From Thermoleophilia bacterium UBA2241 (GTDB lineage: Bacteria; Actinomycetota; Thermoleophilia; UBA2241): 50,751 nt of DNA. Each line of letters opens with the position of its first letter. Positions within the stretch are counted from its first letter, which is position 1. The notes under the pieces were generated by a model. It had not been told where the DNA came from. It saw only the letters and a program-made list of their open reading frames with translations, and ran no database searches. Both the position numbers and the translations under genes were made by a program. Positions 34,109-41,942 of this stretch are shown here, piece after piece. The stretch lies in the NCBI GenBank assembly GCA_002347645.1, contig DDYF01000018.1, forward strand, positions 1-50,751. The letters are read 5' to 3'.

Positions 34109-35161
34109 TCATACTCCCTCCCCCGCCCCCACGAGCCCGGCGCCGACCACCCTGTCGCCGCGGTAGAACACGGCCGCCTGACCCGGGGCGGGCGCGGAGA
34201 AGGGCGTCGCCAGGCGCACGAGCAGCGCGCCGGCCGGCGCCGCCAGCGGCACGACCTCCGCGACCGGGACGGCCGGCGAGCGATAGCGCAACTGGGCGGT
34301 GAGGTCGCCGTCGCGGATGCCGCGGTCGAGAACGTCGCGCACGACGACTTCGGTCGTCTCGAGATCGGCGACGGCCCCAACGACGACCTCGTTGGTCGCG
34401 GCGCGCCGCTCGAGCACGTACAGCGGCGCTTCGGCGGCGACGCCGACGCCGCGGCGCTGGCCGATCGTGAAGCGCCAGTGGCCCTCGTGCTCGCCGAGCA
34501 CGCGGCCGTCGCGGGCGACGATCACGCCCCGCCGCGGCCTGACGCCGCGCGCCTCGAGGAACCCACGGTAGCCGTCCGGCGCGAAGCACACCTCCTGGCT
34601 CTCGGGGCGGTCGGCGACCGCGAGGCCCGCGCCGCGCGCCTCCGCTCTGATCTCGTCCTTGGTCGCCTCGCCGAGTGGGAAGACCAGGCGCGCCAGGAGC
34701 CCGGGCGGCACGGCGGCCAGCATGTACGACTGGTCCTTGGCGCGATCCGCCGCACGTGCCAGGAACGGCGCGCCCTCCTCAGCCGTCACCAGGCGCGCGT
34801 AGTGCCCGGTGGCGACCCGGGCCAGGCGGCGCTCGTCGGCAAGGTCGGCGAGCGCCGCCAGGCGCTCGGGGTTGCAGCGCACGCAGGGGTTCGGCGTCTC
34901 GCCGGCGAGGTACGCGGCGACGAACGGCTCGACGACCGCGCGCGCAAAGCGCGCGCGGTCGTCGAGCACGTGCAACCGCACGCCACACGCGTCGGCGACG
35001 GCGCGCGCCCGGTCGATCGCCGTCGGCCCGCAGCAGCTGCGCGGGTCGTCGCCGGGCCACAGCTCGACGATCGCCGCCTCCACCCTGCCGCCCGCGGCGG
35101 CGAGCCGCAGCAGAGCGACGGCGCTGTCGACACCACCACTGAGCGCGACGAGGATGCCCAC
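34109..35161 (-). CDS. mnmA: tRNA-specific 2-thiouridylase MnmA
   Basis: 350 aa. PP-loop LVALSGGVDSAVALLRL at the N-terminus; NPCVRCN with the first catalytic Cys, RVATGHYARL, KDQSYML, FPLGEATKDEIR, and SQEVCF with the second catalytic Cys; RFTIGQRRG in the C-terminal part. It places sulfur on U34 of tRNA-Lys/Glu/Gln. It follows iscU by one nt, so the cysteine desulfurase of the same operon is its likely sulfur donor. The N-terminus lacks a few residues usual before the PP-loop, but no other start is evident. Confidence 0.95.
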   Translation of the reverse strand: MGILVALSGGVDSAVALLRLAAAGGRVEAAIVELWPGDDPRSCCGPTAIDRARAVADACGVRLHVLDDRARFARAVVEPFVAAYLAGETPNPCVRCNPERLAALADLADERRLARVATGHYARLVTAEEGAPFLARAADRAKDQSYMLAAVPPGLLARLVFPLGEATKDEIRAEARGAGLAVADRPESQEVCFAPDGYRGFLEARGVRPRRGVIVARDGRVLGEHEGHWRFTIGQRRGVGVAAEAPLYVLERRAATNEVVVGAVADLETTEVVVRDVLDRGIRDGDLTAQLRYRSPAVPVAEVVPLAAPAGALLVRLATPFSAPAPGQAAVFYRGDRVVGAGLVGAGEGV

Positions 35162-35162
35162 G

Positions 35163-35612
35163 TCAGTCGTCGCCGCCCTCGTCGTCGTGTCCGTGCTCGC
35201 CGCCCTCCGGCAGTGGTCCGACGATCGTCTCGACCTCGGCGCCGCGCCCCGTCCGCGTCAAGTAGTCGGCGATCGCGACGCGCAGCGCGTCGGCGGCCAG
35301 GTTCGAGCAGTGCATCTTCTGCGGCGGCAGGCCGCCGAGGGCCTCGGCCACGGCCTCGTCCGTCACCTTGGCCGCCTCGGCGAGCGTCTTGCCCTTGACC
35401 ATCTCGGTCATCATGCTCGAGCTCGCGATTGCGGCCGCGCACCCGAAGGTCTTGAACTTGACGTCCGCGATCCGCTCGCCGGCGACCTTGATCGTTATGT
35501 GCATGTAGTCGCCGCAGACCGGACTCCCGAAGTCGCCGACGCCGTCGGCGTCCGGCAGCTCACCGACGTTGCGGGGGTTGCTGAAATGGTCGAGGACGAC
35601 GTCGCTGTACAT
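35163..35612 (-). CDS. iscU: Fe-S cluster scaffold protein IscU/NifU-like
   Basis: 149 aa. YSDVVLDHFSNPRNVGEL is the diagnostic N-terminus; the three cluster-binding Cys are in PVCGDYM, KTFGCAAAIASSS and KMHCSNLAADAL. A His/Asp/Gly-rich acidic tail of ~15 residues is unusual and might bind metal. It assembles Fe-S clusters with IscS, whose gene ends 3 nt upstream. Confidence 0.95.
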   Translation of the reverse strand: MYSDVVLDHFSNPRNVGELPDADGVGDFGSPVCGDYMHITIKVAGERIADVKFKTFGCAAAIASSSMMTEMVKGKTLAEAAKVTDEAVAEALGGLPPQKMHCSNLAADALRVAIADYLTRTGRGAEVETIVGPLPEGGEHGHDDEGGDD

Positions 35613-35615
35613 GGC

Positions 35616-36776
35616 TCACGCTCCGGCGTGGTAGAGGGGGCTCATGGCGCGCAGTCTGGCGACGATCGGCGAGAAGACCTGGAGGAACCGGTCGACCTCC
35701 CGCTCGGTGTTCTCGCGCCCGAGCGTCACCCGGATGCTGCCGTGCGCCTCTTCGGGCGGCAGACCCAGGGCGAGGAGGACGTGGGAGGGCTCGCCGGAGC
35801 CGCTGGCGCACGCCGAGCCGCTCGACACCATGATCCCCTCGCGGTCGAGCTGCAGGAGCATCGACTCGCCCTCGACGTAGCGCACGGCGAAGGCGGCGTT
35901 GCCCGGCAGGCGCCGCGAGGGGTGCCCGAGGAGCCGGGTCTCGGGCACCGCGTCGAGCACCCCGGCCACAAGCCGCTCGCGCAACGCCGTCACCCGCGCG
36001 CCGTCGCCCGGCATGTGCTCGACGGCGCGCGTGAGCGCCGCGCCGAGGCCGACGATCGCCGGCACGTTCTCGGTGCCCGAGCGCAGGCGGCGCTCGTGCC
36101 CCCCGCCGTGGACGAGGGGCGCCAGACGCGTCCCGCGGCGCACGTAGAGAGCCCCGACGCCCTTGGGGCCGTACAACTTGTGGCCCGAGAGGCTGAGGAG
36201 GTCGACGCCCAGCGCCTTGACGTCCACGGGCACGGCGCCGGCGGCCTGCACGGCGTCGGTGTGAAAGACGGCGCCGCGATCGCGGGCGATGCGCGCCAGG
36301 TCGGCGATCGGCTGAATCGTCCCCACGACGTTGTTGGCGAGCATGACCGACACCAACCGCGTGTCGGGACGGAAGGCACGCTCGTACGCCTCATGGTCGA
36401 GCAGCCCGTCGCGGTCGACAGGCACGAGGTCGAGGTCCCAGCCGCGACGGGCGAGCGCCTTCGCCGTCTCCATCACCGCCGGATGCTCGACCGCGCTGAC
36501 GATCAGGTGACCGGGCTCGAAGCGCTCGAGGCATCCGGTGAGCGCGAGGTTGTCGGCCTCGGTGCCGCCGCTGGTGAAGACGATCTCGCCCGGGCTGGCG
36601 TTGAGGGCCACGGCGACGGCGGCGCGCGCCGCGTCGACGGCGCGCCGCCCCTCGCGCCCCAGCGCATGCAGTTCCGACGGGTTGCCGTACTCCTCGGTGA
36701 AGTAGGGCAGCATCGCCTCGAGCACGTCCCGGTCGACCGGCGTGGTCGCCGCGTGGTCGAAGTACACCGGTCTCAC
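35616..36776 (-). CDS. iscS: Cysteine desulfurase
   Basis: 386 aa from GTG 36776, preceded by GGGAGAG and overlapping the iscR stop (GTGA). VYFDHAATTPVD start, NASPGEIVFTSGGTEADNLAL, HTDAVQAAG, the PLP Lys in LSLSGHKLYGPKG, and the catalytic Cys in SSGSACASGSGEPSHVL. It takes sulfur from cysteine and hands it to IscU and MnmA. The Cys loop is of the group I (IscS/NifS) type. Confidence 0.96.
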   Translation of the reverse strand: MRPVYFDHAATTPVDRDVLEAMLPYFTEEYGNPSELHALGREGRRAVDAARAAVAVALNASPGEIVFTSGGTEADNLALTGCLERFEPGHLIVSAVEHPAVMETAKALARRGWDLDLVPVDRDGLLDHEAYERAFRPDTRLVSVMLANNVVGTIQPIADLARIARDRGAVFHTDAVQAAGAVPVDVKALGVDLLSLSGHKLYGPKGVGALYVRRGTRLAPLVHGGGHERRLRSGTENVPAIVGLGAALTRAVEHMPGDGARVTALRERLVAGVLDAVPETRLLGHPSRRLPGNAAFAVRYVEGESMLLQLDREGIMVSSGSACASGSGEPSHVLLALGLPPEEAHGSIRVTLGRENTEREVDRFLQVFSPIVARLRAMSPLYHAGA

Positions 36777-37186
36777 CGTCGCTCTCCCTCGGTCACCAGG
36801 TCGGCGAGGCTGATGCCCGCCAGCACCTCGTGGATGGCCTCGTCGATGCGCCGCCAGACCGTGCGCGACGCGCACCCTTCGGCGCGCACGCAACTGCGGT
36901 CCTCGCCGACGCAGTCCACGAGCGTCAGCGGGCCTTCGAGGGCGACGACCACGTCGGCGACGGCGACGCGGTCAGGCGAGCGGGAGAGGGCGTAGCCGCC
37001 GCTCGCCCCCCGCGTCGCCTTCACCAGCCCATCCTCGCGCAGCTGCGCGAGGATCCGCTCGAGGAACGGCGCAGGGATGCCCTCGCTGCGGGCGATCTCG
37101 GTGAGCGGCGCCGGTGCGTCACCGGGCCTGGCGGCGAGGTAGACCATGGCGCGCAACCCGTACTCCGTGCGGGAGGTGATCTTCAA
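36773..37186 (-). CDS. iscR: Rrf2-family iron-sulfur regulator IscR-like
   Basis: 137 aa from TTG 37186. Winged helix ITSRTEYGLRAMVYLA, then PAPFLERILAQLREDGLVKATRGASGGYALSR, the DNA-recognition part. DCVGEDRSCVRAEGC supplies the Cys ligands (CX7CX5C-type) that hold a [2Fe-2S] cluster in IscR-like proteins. It likely senses cluster supply and represses the iscR-iscS-iscU-mnmA operon; a 25-bp palindrome overlaps its promoter. Confidence 0.93.
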   Translation of the reverse strand: MKITSRTEYGLRAMVYLAARPGDAPAPLTEIARSEGIPAPFLERILAQLREDGLVKATRGASGGYALSRSPDRVAVADVVVALEGPLTLVDCVGEDRSCVRAEGCASRTVWRRIDEAIHEVLAGISLADLVTEGERR

Positions 37187-37221
37187 GGCGGACGGTCTCC
37201 TGCTCGACGCCCAGATCGGGA

Positions 37222-37274
37222 AATCCCAACCGCGTGAGTAGGGATTATCGTAGCACCTAGCGGAGCCGCATCAA
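37222..37274 (-). promoter_or_regulatory. Candidate iscR promoter and Rrf2-type operator
   Basis: On the minus strand TTGATG (37274-37269), 16 nt, TACGAT (37252-37247) form a possible promoter. AATCCC-N13-GGGATT (37222-37246) is a 25-bp inverted repeat that starts at the -10 box, the length of IscR/Rrf2 operators. Binding there would block transcription. Confidence 0.45.
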
Positions 37275-37362
37275 AGCGAGGGTGCAGGCCGCGCCGTCAG
37301 ACGGCGGGCGGGAGGCGTGCGCTCAAGGTCGAGGTGAAGCCGGGCGCCCAGTATGCCGGTCG

Positions 37363-37896
37363 CTACTGCGCGCGCAGCGCGTTGCCGACGACCTGCTCCA
37401 TCACCTTCTGGCCGACCCAGCCGGTGTAGAGCTGCGCCACCGTGCCGTCGCCCTCGATGACGGCGAGCATGGGCGGGGCGTTGACCTTGAGCTGCGTGAG
37501 GACGTCGCCGAGCTCCTTGACCTTGCGCGCCTCGAAGTTGAAGAAGGACGCCTGCGACTGGTAGATCGACTTCACCCGGTTGAAGTTGGCGAGCATCTCC
37601 TCGTCGGCGGACGCGCCGCGCACGTACACGAGGAGGATCACACCGCGCTGCTTCTCGAGGGGCTTGGCGATGAAGTCGGGTGTGTCTTCGGTCGGTTCGA
37701 GCGTCAGTTCGGAGTAACCGGTGATGCCGTAGCTGCCGGCGGTGTTCATGTTGGTGTCTGCGGTGACCGGCGCCGTCGTCGTCCCGTCCTGAGCCAGGAC
37801 GCGGATCGCGGTCACCCCGCCGAGAATCGCCACCCCGCAGACGAGGATGAGCACGACAGCGATCAGGAAGGACCGGTTACGCGATACGATGCCCAT
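37363..37896 (-). CDS. Membrane-anchored thioredoxin-fold protein without catalytic cysteines
   Basis: 177 aa from ATG 37896, with GGAGGG five nt upstream. An N-terminal membrane helix (RSFLIAVVLILVCGVAILGGV) is followed by a disordered Thr-rich linker and a domain: QRGVILLVYVRGASADEEMLANFNRVK, ASFFNFEARKVKELGDVLTQLKVNAPPMLAVIEGDGTV. NAPPMLAVI matches the cis-Pro strand of thioredoxins, but no CxxC occurs at the expected place. It would face outward and may be a structural or binding relative of thioredoxin. The function is unknown. Confidence 0.55.
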   Translation of the reverse strand: MGIVSRNRSFLIAVVLILVCGVAILGGVTAIRVLAQDGTTTAPVTADTNMNTAGSYGITGYSELTLEPTEDTPDFIAKPLEKQRGVILLVYVRGASADEEMLANFNRVKSIYQSQASFFNFEARKVKELGDVLTQLKVNAPPMLAVIEGDGTVAQLYTGWVGQKVMEQVVGNALRAQ

Positions 37897-38190
37897 GCTC
37901 GCCCTCCGTGAGTTTGGCTCCACCTTGCCGTGCTCGCTTGATTCTCGAACCTGCTCTCGCAGGTGGGTGCCCTCTCGACGCATCCACGGACGGGCCGACG
38001 TTGAGCTCCCGATGTGTTCGTGTTGGCTCGAGAATGTCACGAGGCCACGAACAAGGTCGAGCCGCGCCATCCTAGCAAACGCCGATTCTTTCAACAAATC
38101 TTTCGGCAACCCTGCGCGGAGCTTGAGCAGCGGGTGTCGCCAGCGGGGACACGAGGGGCACGAAACCGCCTCGCGCGGGCCCGGCGGCAG
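37897..38190 (-). promoter_or_regulatory. Promoter region of the thioredoxin-fold gene (boxes at 38069-38097)
   Basis: 294-nt gap. Minus strand TTGTTG (38097-38092), 17 nt, TAGGAT (38074-38069) is a plausible housekeeping promoter. It would give a leader of about 165 nt with a small ACCTGC/GCAGGT hairpin near 37949-37964; no known riboswitch was recognised. Confidence 0.4.
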
Positions 38191-39954
38191 CTAGCCGAGG
38201 CGGATGCGCAGCTCCTTGAGCTGCGCCGGCGCGACGTCGCCGGGGGCGGCAGTCATCGGGTCGCTGCCTGAGGCGGTCTTGGGAAAGGCGATGACGTCGC
38301 GGATCGAGTCCTCGCCGGCCAGGAGCATGACGAGGCGGTCGAGGCCCAGGCCGATGCCACCGTGCGGTGGCGCGCCGTACTCGAGCGCCTCCAGCATGAA
38401 GCCGAAGGCGGTCTGGATGCGCTCGTCGTCGAGACCCAGGGCGCGCAGGACGGCGCGCTGGACCTCGGGGCGGTGGTTGCGCAGCGAGCCCGATCCGAGC
38501 TCGCTGCCGTTGAGCACGAGGTCGTACTGCGCGCCGTACACCTTGAGCGGTTCGCTCTCGAGGAGCGGCCGCGTCTCCGGCGTCGGCAGGCTGAACGGGT
38601 TGTGCCCGTAGGTGAGGCGCCCGGTCTCCTTGTCGATCTCGAACAGCGGGAACTCGACGACCCAGAGCGGGGCCCAGCGCCGCGACGGGGCCGGGGCGAG
38701 CCGCGCGATGAGCTCGGCGCGCAAGGCGCCGAGCACGGGCGCGGCCACACCGGCCTGGCCGGCGGCGAACACGATGAGGTCGCCGGTCTGGGCGGCCGTG
38801 CCGTCGACGACCGCGCGCTGCTCGGCCTCGCTGAGGAACTTGACCACGGGGCCGCGCAGCGCGCGCCCCTCCTGGACGTAGACGTACGCCATCCCCTTGG
38901 CGCCGTTCGCCTTGGCGACCTCGGTGAGCGCGTCGATCTGCGCCCGCGAGAGCGCCGCAGCGCCGCGGGCGCAGATCGCGCGCACGCAGCCGCCGGCGTC
39001 GACGGCGCCGCGGAACACCTGGAAGCCGCTCTGTGCGAAGGCGTCGCTCAGGTCGACGATCTCGAAACCGTACCGCAGGTCTGGCTTGTCGGAGCCGAAA
39101 CGCAGCATCGCCTCGTCGTATGAGAGTACCGGGAACGGCGCTTCGACGGCCTCGCCCGCGGCAGTGAACATCGCCACGATCATGCCCTCGACCAGGGCGC
39201 GGATCTCGCCCGTGTCCATGAACGAGACCTCGAGGTCGATCTGCGTGTGCTCGGGCTGGCGGTCGGCGCGCAGGTCTTCGTCGCGGAAGCAGCGCGCGAT
39301 CTGGTAGTAGCGGTCGGCGCCCGCGACCATGAGGATCTGCTTGAACAGCTGCGGCGACTGCGGCAAGGCGTAGAAGCGGTGCGGCTGCAGGCGGACCGGG
39401 ACGAGGAAGTCGCGAGCGCCCTCGGGCGTCGACTTCGTCAGCACCGGCGTCTCGACCTCGAGGAAGCGCTCGTCGTTCAAATAGGCGCGCGCCGCCTGGA
39501 CGACGGTGTGCCGCAGCACCATGTTGGCCAGCATGGGTGCGCGCCGCAGGTCGAGGTAGCGATACTTCAGGCGCAGGGTCTCGTCGACCTCTCCCCCTTC
39601 GGCGGCTTCGATCTCGAACGGCGGCGTCTTCGCCTCGTTCAGCACCTCGAGCTCGGCGACCCTGACCTCGATCTCACCTGTCGGCAGGTTCGGATTCACG
39701 GTCTCGGCGCTGCGCGCGACGACCGTCCCGCGGGCGGCGAGCACGTACTCGGAACGCACCGCCTCGGCGAGAGTGTGCGCCGCGGGTGATTCGGACGGGT
39801 CGACGACGAGCTGCGCGACGCCGCTGCGGTCGCGCAGGTCGATGAAGATGAGGTTGCCATGGTCGCGGCGGTGCGCGACCCACCCCGCGAGGCGGACCTC
39901 GCGCCCGACGTCGGCGGGGCGCAGCTCGCCGGAGTAGGCGTCGCGCGCGCTCAC
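38191..39954 (-). CDS. aspS: Aspartyl-tRNA synthetase
   Basis: 587 aa, GTG start overlapping the hisS stop (GTGA). N-terminal OB domain (VRLAGWVAHRRDHGNLIFIDLRDRSG), class II motif 2 IARCFRDEDLRADRQPEHTQIDLE, a GAD insertion domain in the middle, and motif 3 GIGLGLDRLVMLLAGEDSIRDVIAFPK. Bacterial-type AspRS. Whether it is discriminating or also charges tRNA-Asn cannot be decided here. Confidence 0.98.
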   Translation of the reverse strand: MSARDAYSGELRPADVGREVRLAGWVAHRRDHGNLIFIDLRDRSGVAQLVVDPSESPAAHTLAEAVRSEYVLAARGTVVARSAETVNPNLPTGEIEVRVAELEVLNEAKTPPFEIEAAEGGEVDETLRLKYRYLDLRRAPMLANMVLRHTVVQAARAYLNDERFLEVETPVLTKSTPEGARDFLVPVRLQPHRFYALPQSPQLFKQILMVAGADRYYQIARCFRDEDLRADRQPEHTQIDLEVSFMDTGEIRALVEGMIVAMFTAAGEAVEAPFPVLSYDEAMLRFGSDKPDLRYGFEIVDLSDAFAQSGFQVFRGAVDAGGCVRAICARGAAALSRAQIDALTEVAKANGAKGMAYVYVQEGRALRGPVVKFLSEAEQRAVVDGTAAQTGDLIVFAAGQAGVAAPVLGALRAELIARLAPAPSRRWAPLWVVEFPLFEIDKETGRLTYGHNPFSLPTPETRPLLESEPLKVYGAQYDLVLNGSELGSGSLRNHRPEVQRAVLRALGLDDERIQTAFGFMLEALEYGAPPHGGIGLGLDRLVMLLAGEDSIRDVIAFPKTASGSDPMTAAPGDVAPAQLKELRIRLG

Positions 39955-41213
39955 TCAGACTCCTTGCGTGCGGTGAGCCAAGCCGCGACGCCGGCCGCCG
40001 GCACGTCCTCTTCCCCGCCGCCGGCGAGCGCCTTGACGCGCACGGTCTCCGGCGGCAGCTCCTCGAGGCCCAGAAGGACGGCGTAGGCGGCTCCGCTGCG
40101 GCCCGCCTGCTTGAGCTGGCCCTTGGCGCTGCGCCCGGCGAGGTCAAGCTCGACGGCCAGGCCCGCCCGCCGCAGTCCCTGAGCGAGCACGAACGCGTCG
40201 CCGCGCACCTCGTCGGTGAACGCGACCACGAAGGCCGCGGGACCCAGGCCCGGCGCCTCACGCGCGCCCATGGCGAGGGTGATGCGCTCGAGGCCCGAGC
40301 CGAAGCCCACGCCGGGCGTCGGCGGGCCGCCGACCTGCTCGACGAGCCCGTCGTAACGGCCGCCGCCGCCCACGCCGCTCTGCGCGCCGAGTCGGTCGGA
40401 GCTGAACTCGAAGGTCGTGCGCGTGTAGTAGTCCAGGCCGCGCACGAGACGGAAGTCGAGCTCGGGCTCGAGGCCGACGCGGCGCAGCAGGCCGAGCACG
40501 GTGTCGAAGTGCTCGCGGCACTCCGGGCACAGGTGCTCGTCGATGTGCGGCGCCTCGTCGAGCACCGCGCGGCAACTCTCGACCTTGCAGTCGAAGGTGC
40601 GCAGCGGGTTCAGCTCGAGGCGCTCGCGACAGTCGGCGCAGAGCTCGTCCTCGCGGCCGCGCAGGTACTCGCGAAGCCGGCCGACGTAGGCGGGCCGGCA
40701 CGCCGGGTCGCCCATGCTGTTGACGGCCAGCCGCAGGCCGCCGATGCCGAGCTCGGCGAAGAGCTGGGCGAGCATGGCGATGACCTCGGCGTCGACTTCC
40801 GGCGCAGGCGAGCCGATCGCCTCGGCGCCCAGCTGGTAGTGCTCGCGGTAGCGGCCGGCCTGCGGCCGCTCGTAACGGAACATCGGGCAGTAGTACCAGA
40901 GCTTCACGGGCTGCGGCCACTTGTGCAGGCCGTGCTCGACGTACAGGCGGCAGATCGGGGCCGTCCCCTCCGGGCGCAGGGTCAGCGAGCGGCCGCCCTT
41001 GTCCTCGAAGGTGTACATCTCCTTGCGCACGATGTCGGTAGCCTCGCCGACGCCGCGCTCGAACAGCCCCGTCTCCTCGAACTCGGGGGTGACGACACGC
41101 CGGTAGCCATGGGCGCCGAAGACGCGCGCCGCCGTCGCGACGACGTCGTCGCGCAACGCCGCTTCGTCGGGCAGCAGGTCGTACGTGCCTTTCGGGGCTC
41201 GAGGTCCGCTCAC
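39951..41213 (-). CDS. hisS: Histidyl-tRNA synthetase
   Basis: 420 aa. PKGTYDLLPDEAALRD start, TPEFEETGLFERGVGEATDIVRKEMYTF, LRPEGTAPICRLYVEH, motif 2 FRYERPQAGRYREHYQLGAE, histidine-specific VRGLDYYTRTTFEF and motif 3 GVGFGSGLERITLAM. The C-terminal anticodon-binding domain (DAFVLAQGLRRAGL) is complete. It overlaps the metallo-beta-lactamase gene by 4 nt and aspS by 4 nt; hisS-aspS is a widespread pair. Confidence 0.98.
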   Translation of the reverse strand: MSGPRAPKGTYDLLPDEAALRDDVVATAARVFGAHGYRRVVTPEFEETGLFERGVGEATDIVRKEMYTFEDKGGRSLTLRPEGTAPICRLYVEHGLHKWPQPVKLWYYCPMFRYERPQAGRYREHYQLGAEAIGSPAPEVDAEVIAMLAQLFAELGIGGLRLAVNSMGDPACRPAYVGRLREYLRGREDELCADCRERLELNPLRTFDCKVESCRAVLDEAPHIDEHLCPECREHFDTVLGLLRRVGLEPELDFRLVRGLDYYTRTTFEFSSDRLGAQSGVGGGGRYDGLVEQVGGPPTPGVGFGSGLERITLAMGAREAPGLGPAAFVVAFTDEVRGDAFVLAQGLRRAGLAVELDLAGRSAKGQLKQAGRSGAAYAVLLGLEELPPETVRVKALAGGGEEDVPAAGVAAWLTARKESE

Positions 41214-41857
41214 CAGCGGTGGCCGGGATCGTGGCGGAGCGGCGAGAGGAAGGGGTTGAGCGCCAGCTCGCGGCCGAGCGACGTGTCCGGGCCGTGGCCG
41301 CAGTGCACGGCGGTATCGGCCGGGAAGCGCCGCACGAGCGTCGCCACGGACTCGAGCAGCGCGTCCATGTCGCCGCCGGGCAGGTCGGTGCGACCGACGC
41401 TGCCGTAGAAGATGAGGTCGCCCACGAACAGGTGCCCGTCCATCGCGTACGTGTACGCGCCCCGACTGTGACCGGGCGTGGGGATCGCGGTCACCCCGAA
41501 CGGCAGGTCGAGGGTCTGCTCGCCCTCGATCGTCACGGCCTCGGTGACGGGCTCGATGTCGAAGCCCGACATGGCGCCGAGACCGCCGTCGGCCATCTGC
41601 CCGGCGTCCTCCGCCCCGATGTAGACGGGCACGGAGTAGTGTCTGGCGAGCGGCGCGACGCCCCCGAAGTGGTCGAAGTGGCCGTGCGTGACGAGCACGG
41701 CGGCGGGCGCGAAGCCGAGCTCGGTGAACGCATCGATGACGACGTTGGCCTCGTCGCCCGGGTCGATCACCAGACCGGCGTCCGCGCCTACGACGATGAA
41801 ACAGTTCGCCTGCAGCGGACCGAGTGGCAGCGGGAAGACATCGAACGGTTCGGACAT
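41210..41857 (-). CDS. Metallo-beta-lactamase fold hydrolase (glyoxalase II-like, YcbL type)
   Basis: 215 aa. PLGPLQANCFIV start, the zinc motif VLVTHGHFDHFGG (HxHxDH), PTPGHSRGAYTY, FVGDLIFYGSVGRTDLPGG and the late HCGHGPDTSLGRELALNPFL are those of the YcbL/GloB2 group. It may hydrolyse thioesters such as S-lactoylglutathione analogues; the substrate is not known. It lies between rel and hisS, a known arrangement in Gram-positive bacteria. Confidence 0.9.
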   Translation of the reverse strand: MSEPFDVFPLPLGPLQANCFIVVGADAGLVIDPGDEANVVIDAFTELGFAPAAVLVTHGHFDHFGGVAPLARHYSVPVYIGAEDAGQMADGGLGAMSGFDIEPVTEAVTIEGEQTLDLPFGVTAIPTPGHSRGAYTYAMDGHLFVGDLIFYGSVGRTDLPGGDMDALLESVATLVRRFPADTAVHCGHGPDTSLGRELALNPFLSPLRHDPGHRW

Positions 41858-41942
41858 GGCACCCTCGGGGTCGACGTTCGGCCGCTTACCCTACCAGACG
41901 GCCCTGCGGAGCGTCGACCGTGGGCGACCGGGGAGGCGCCCC

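Noticed and set aside
34108..34113. TATGAT upstream of the DUF948 gene as a -10 box
   Set aside because: It overlaps the mnmA stop codon and has no recognisable -35 for the housekeeping or SigB type.
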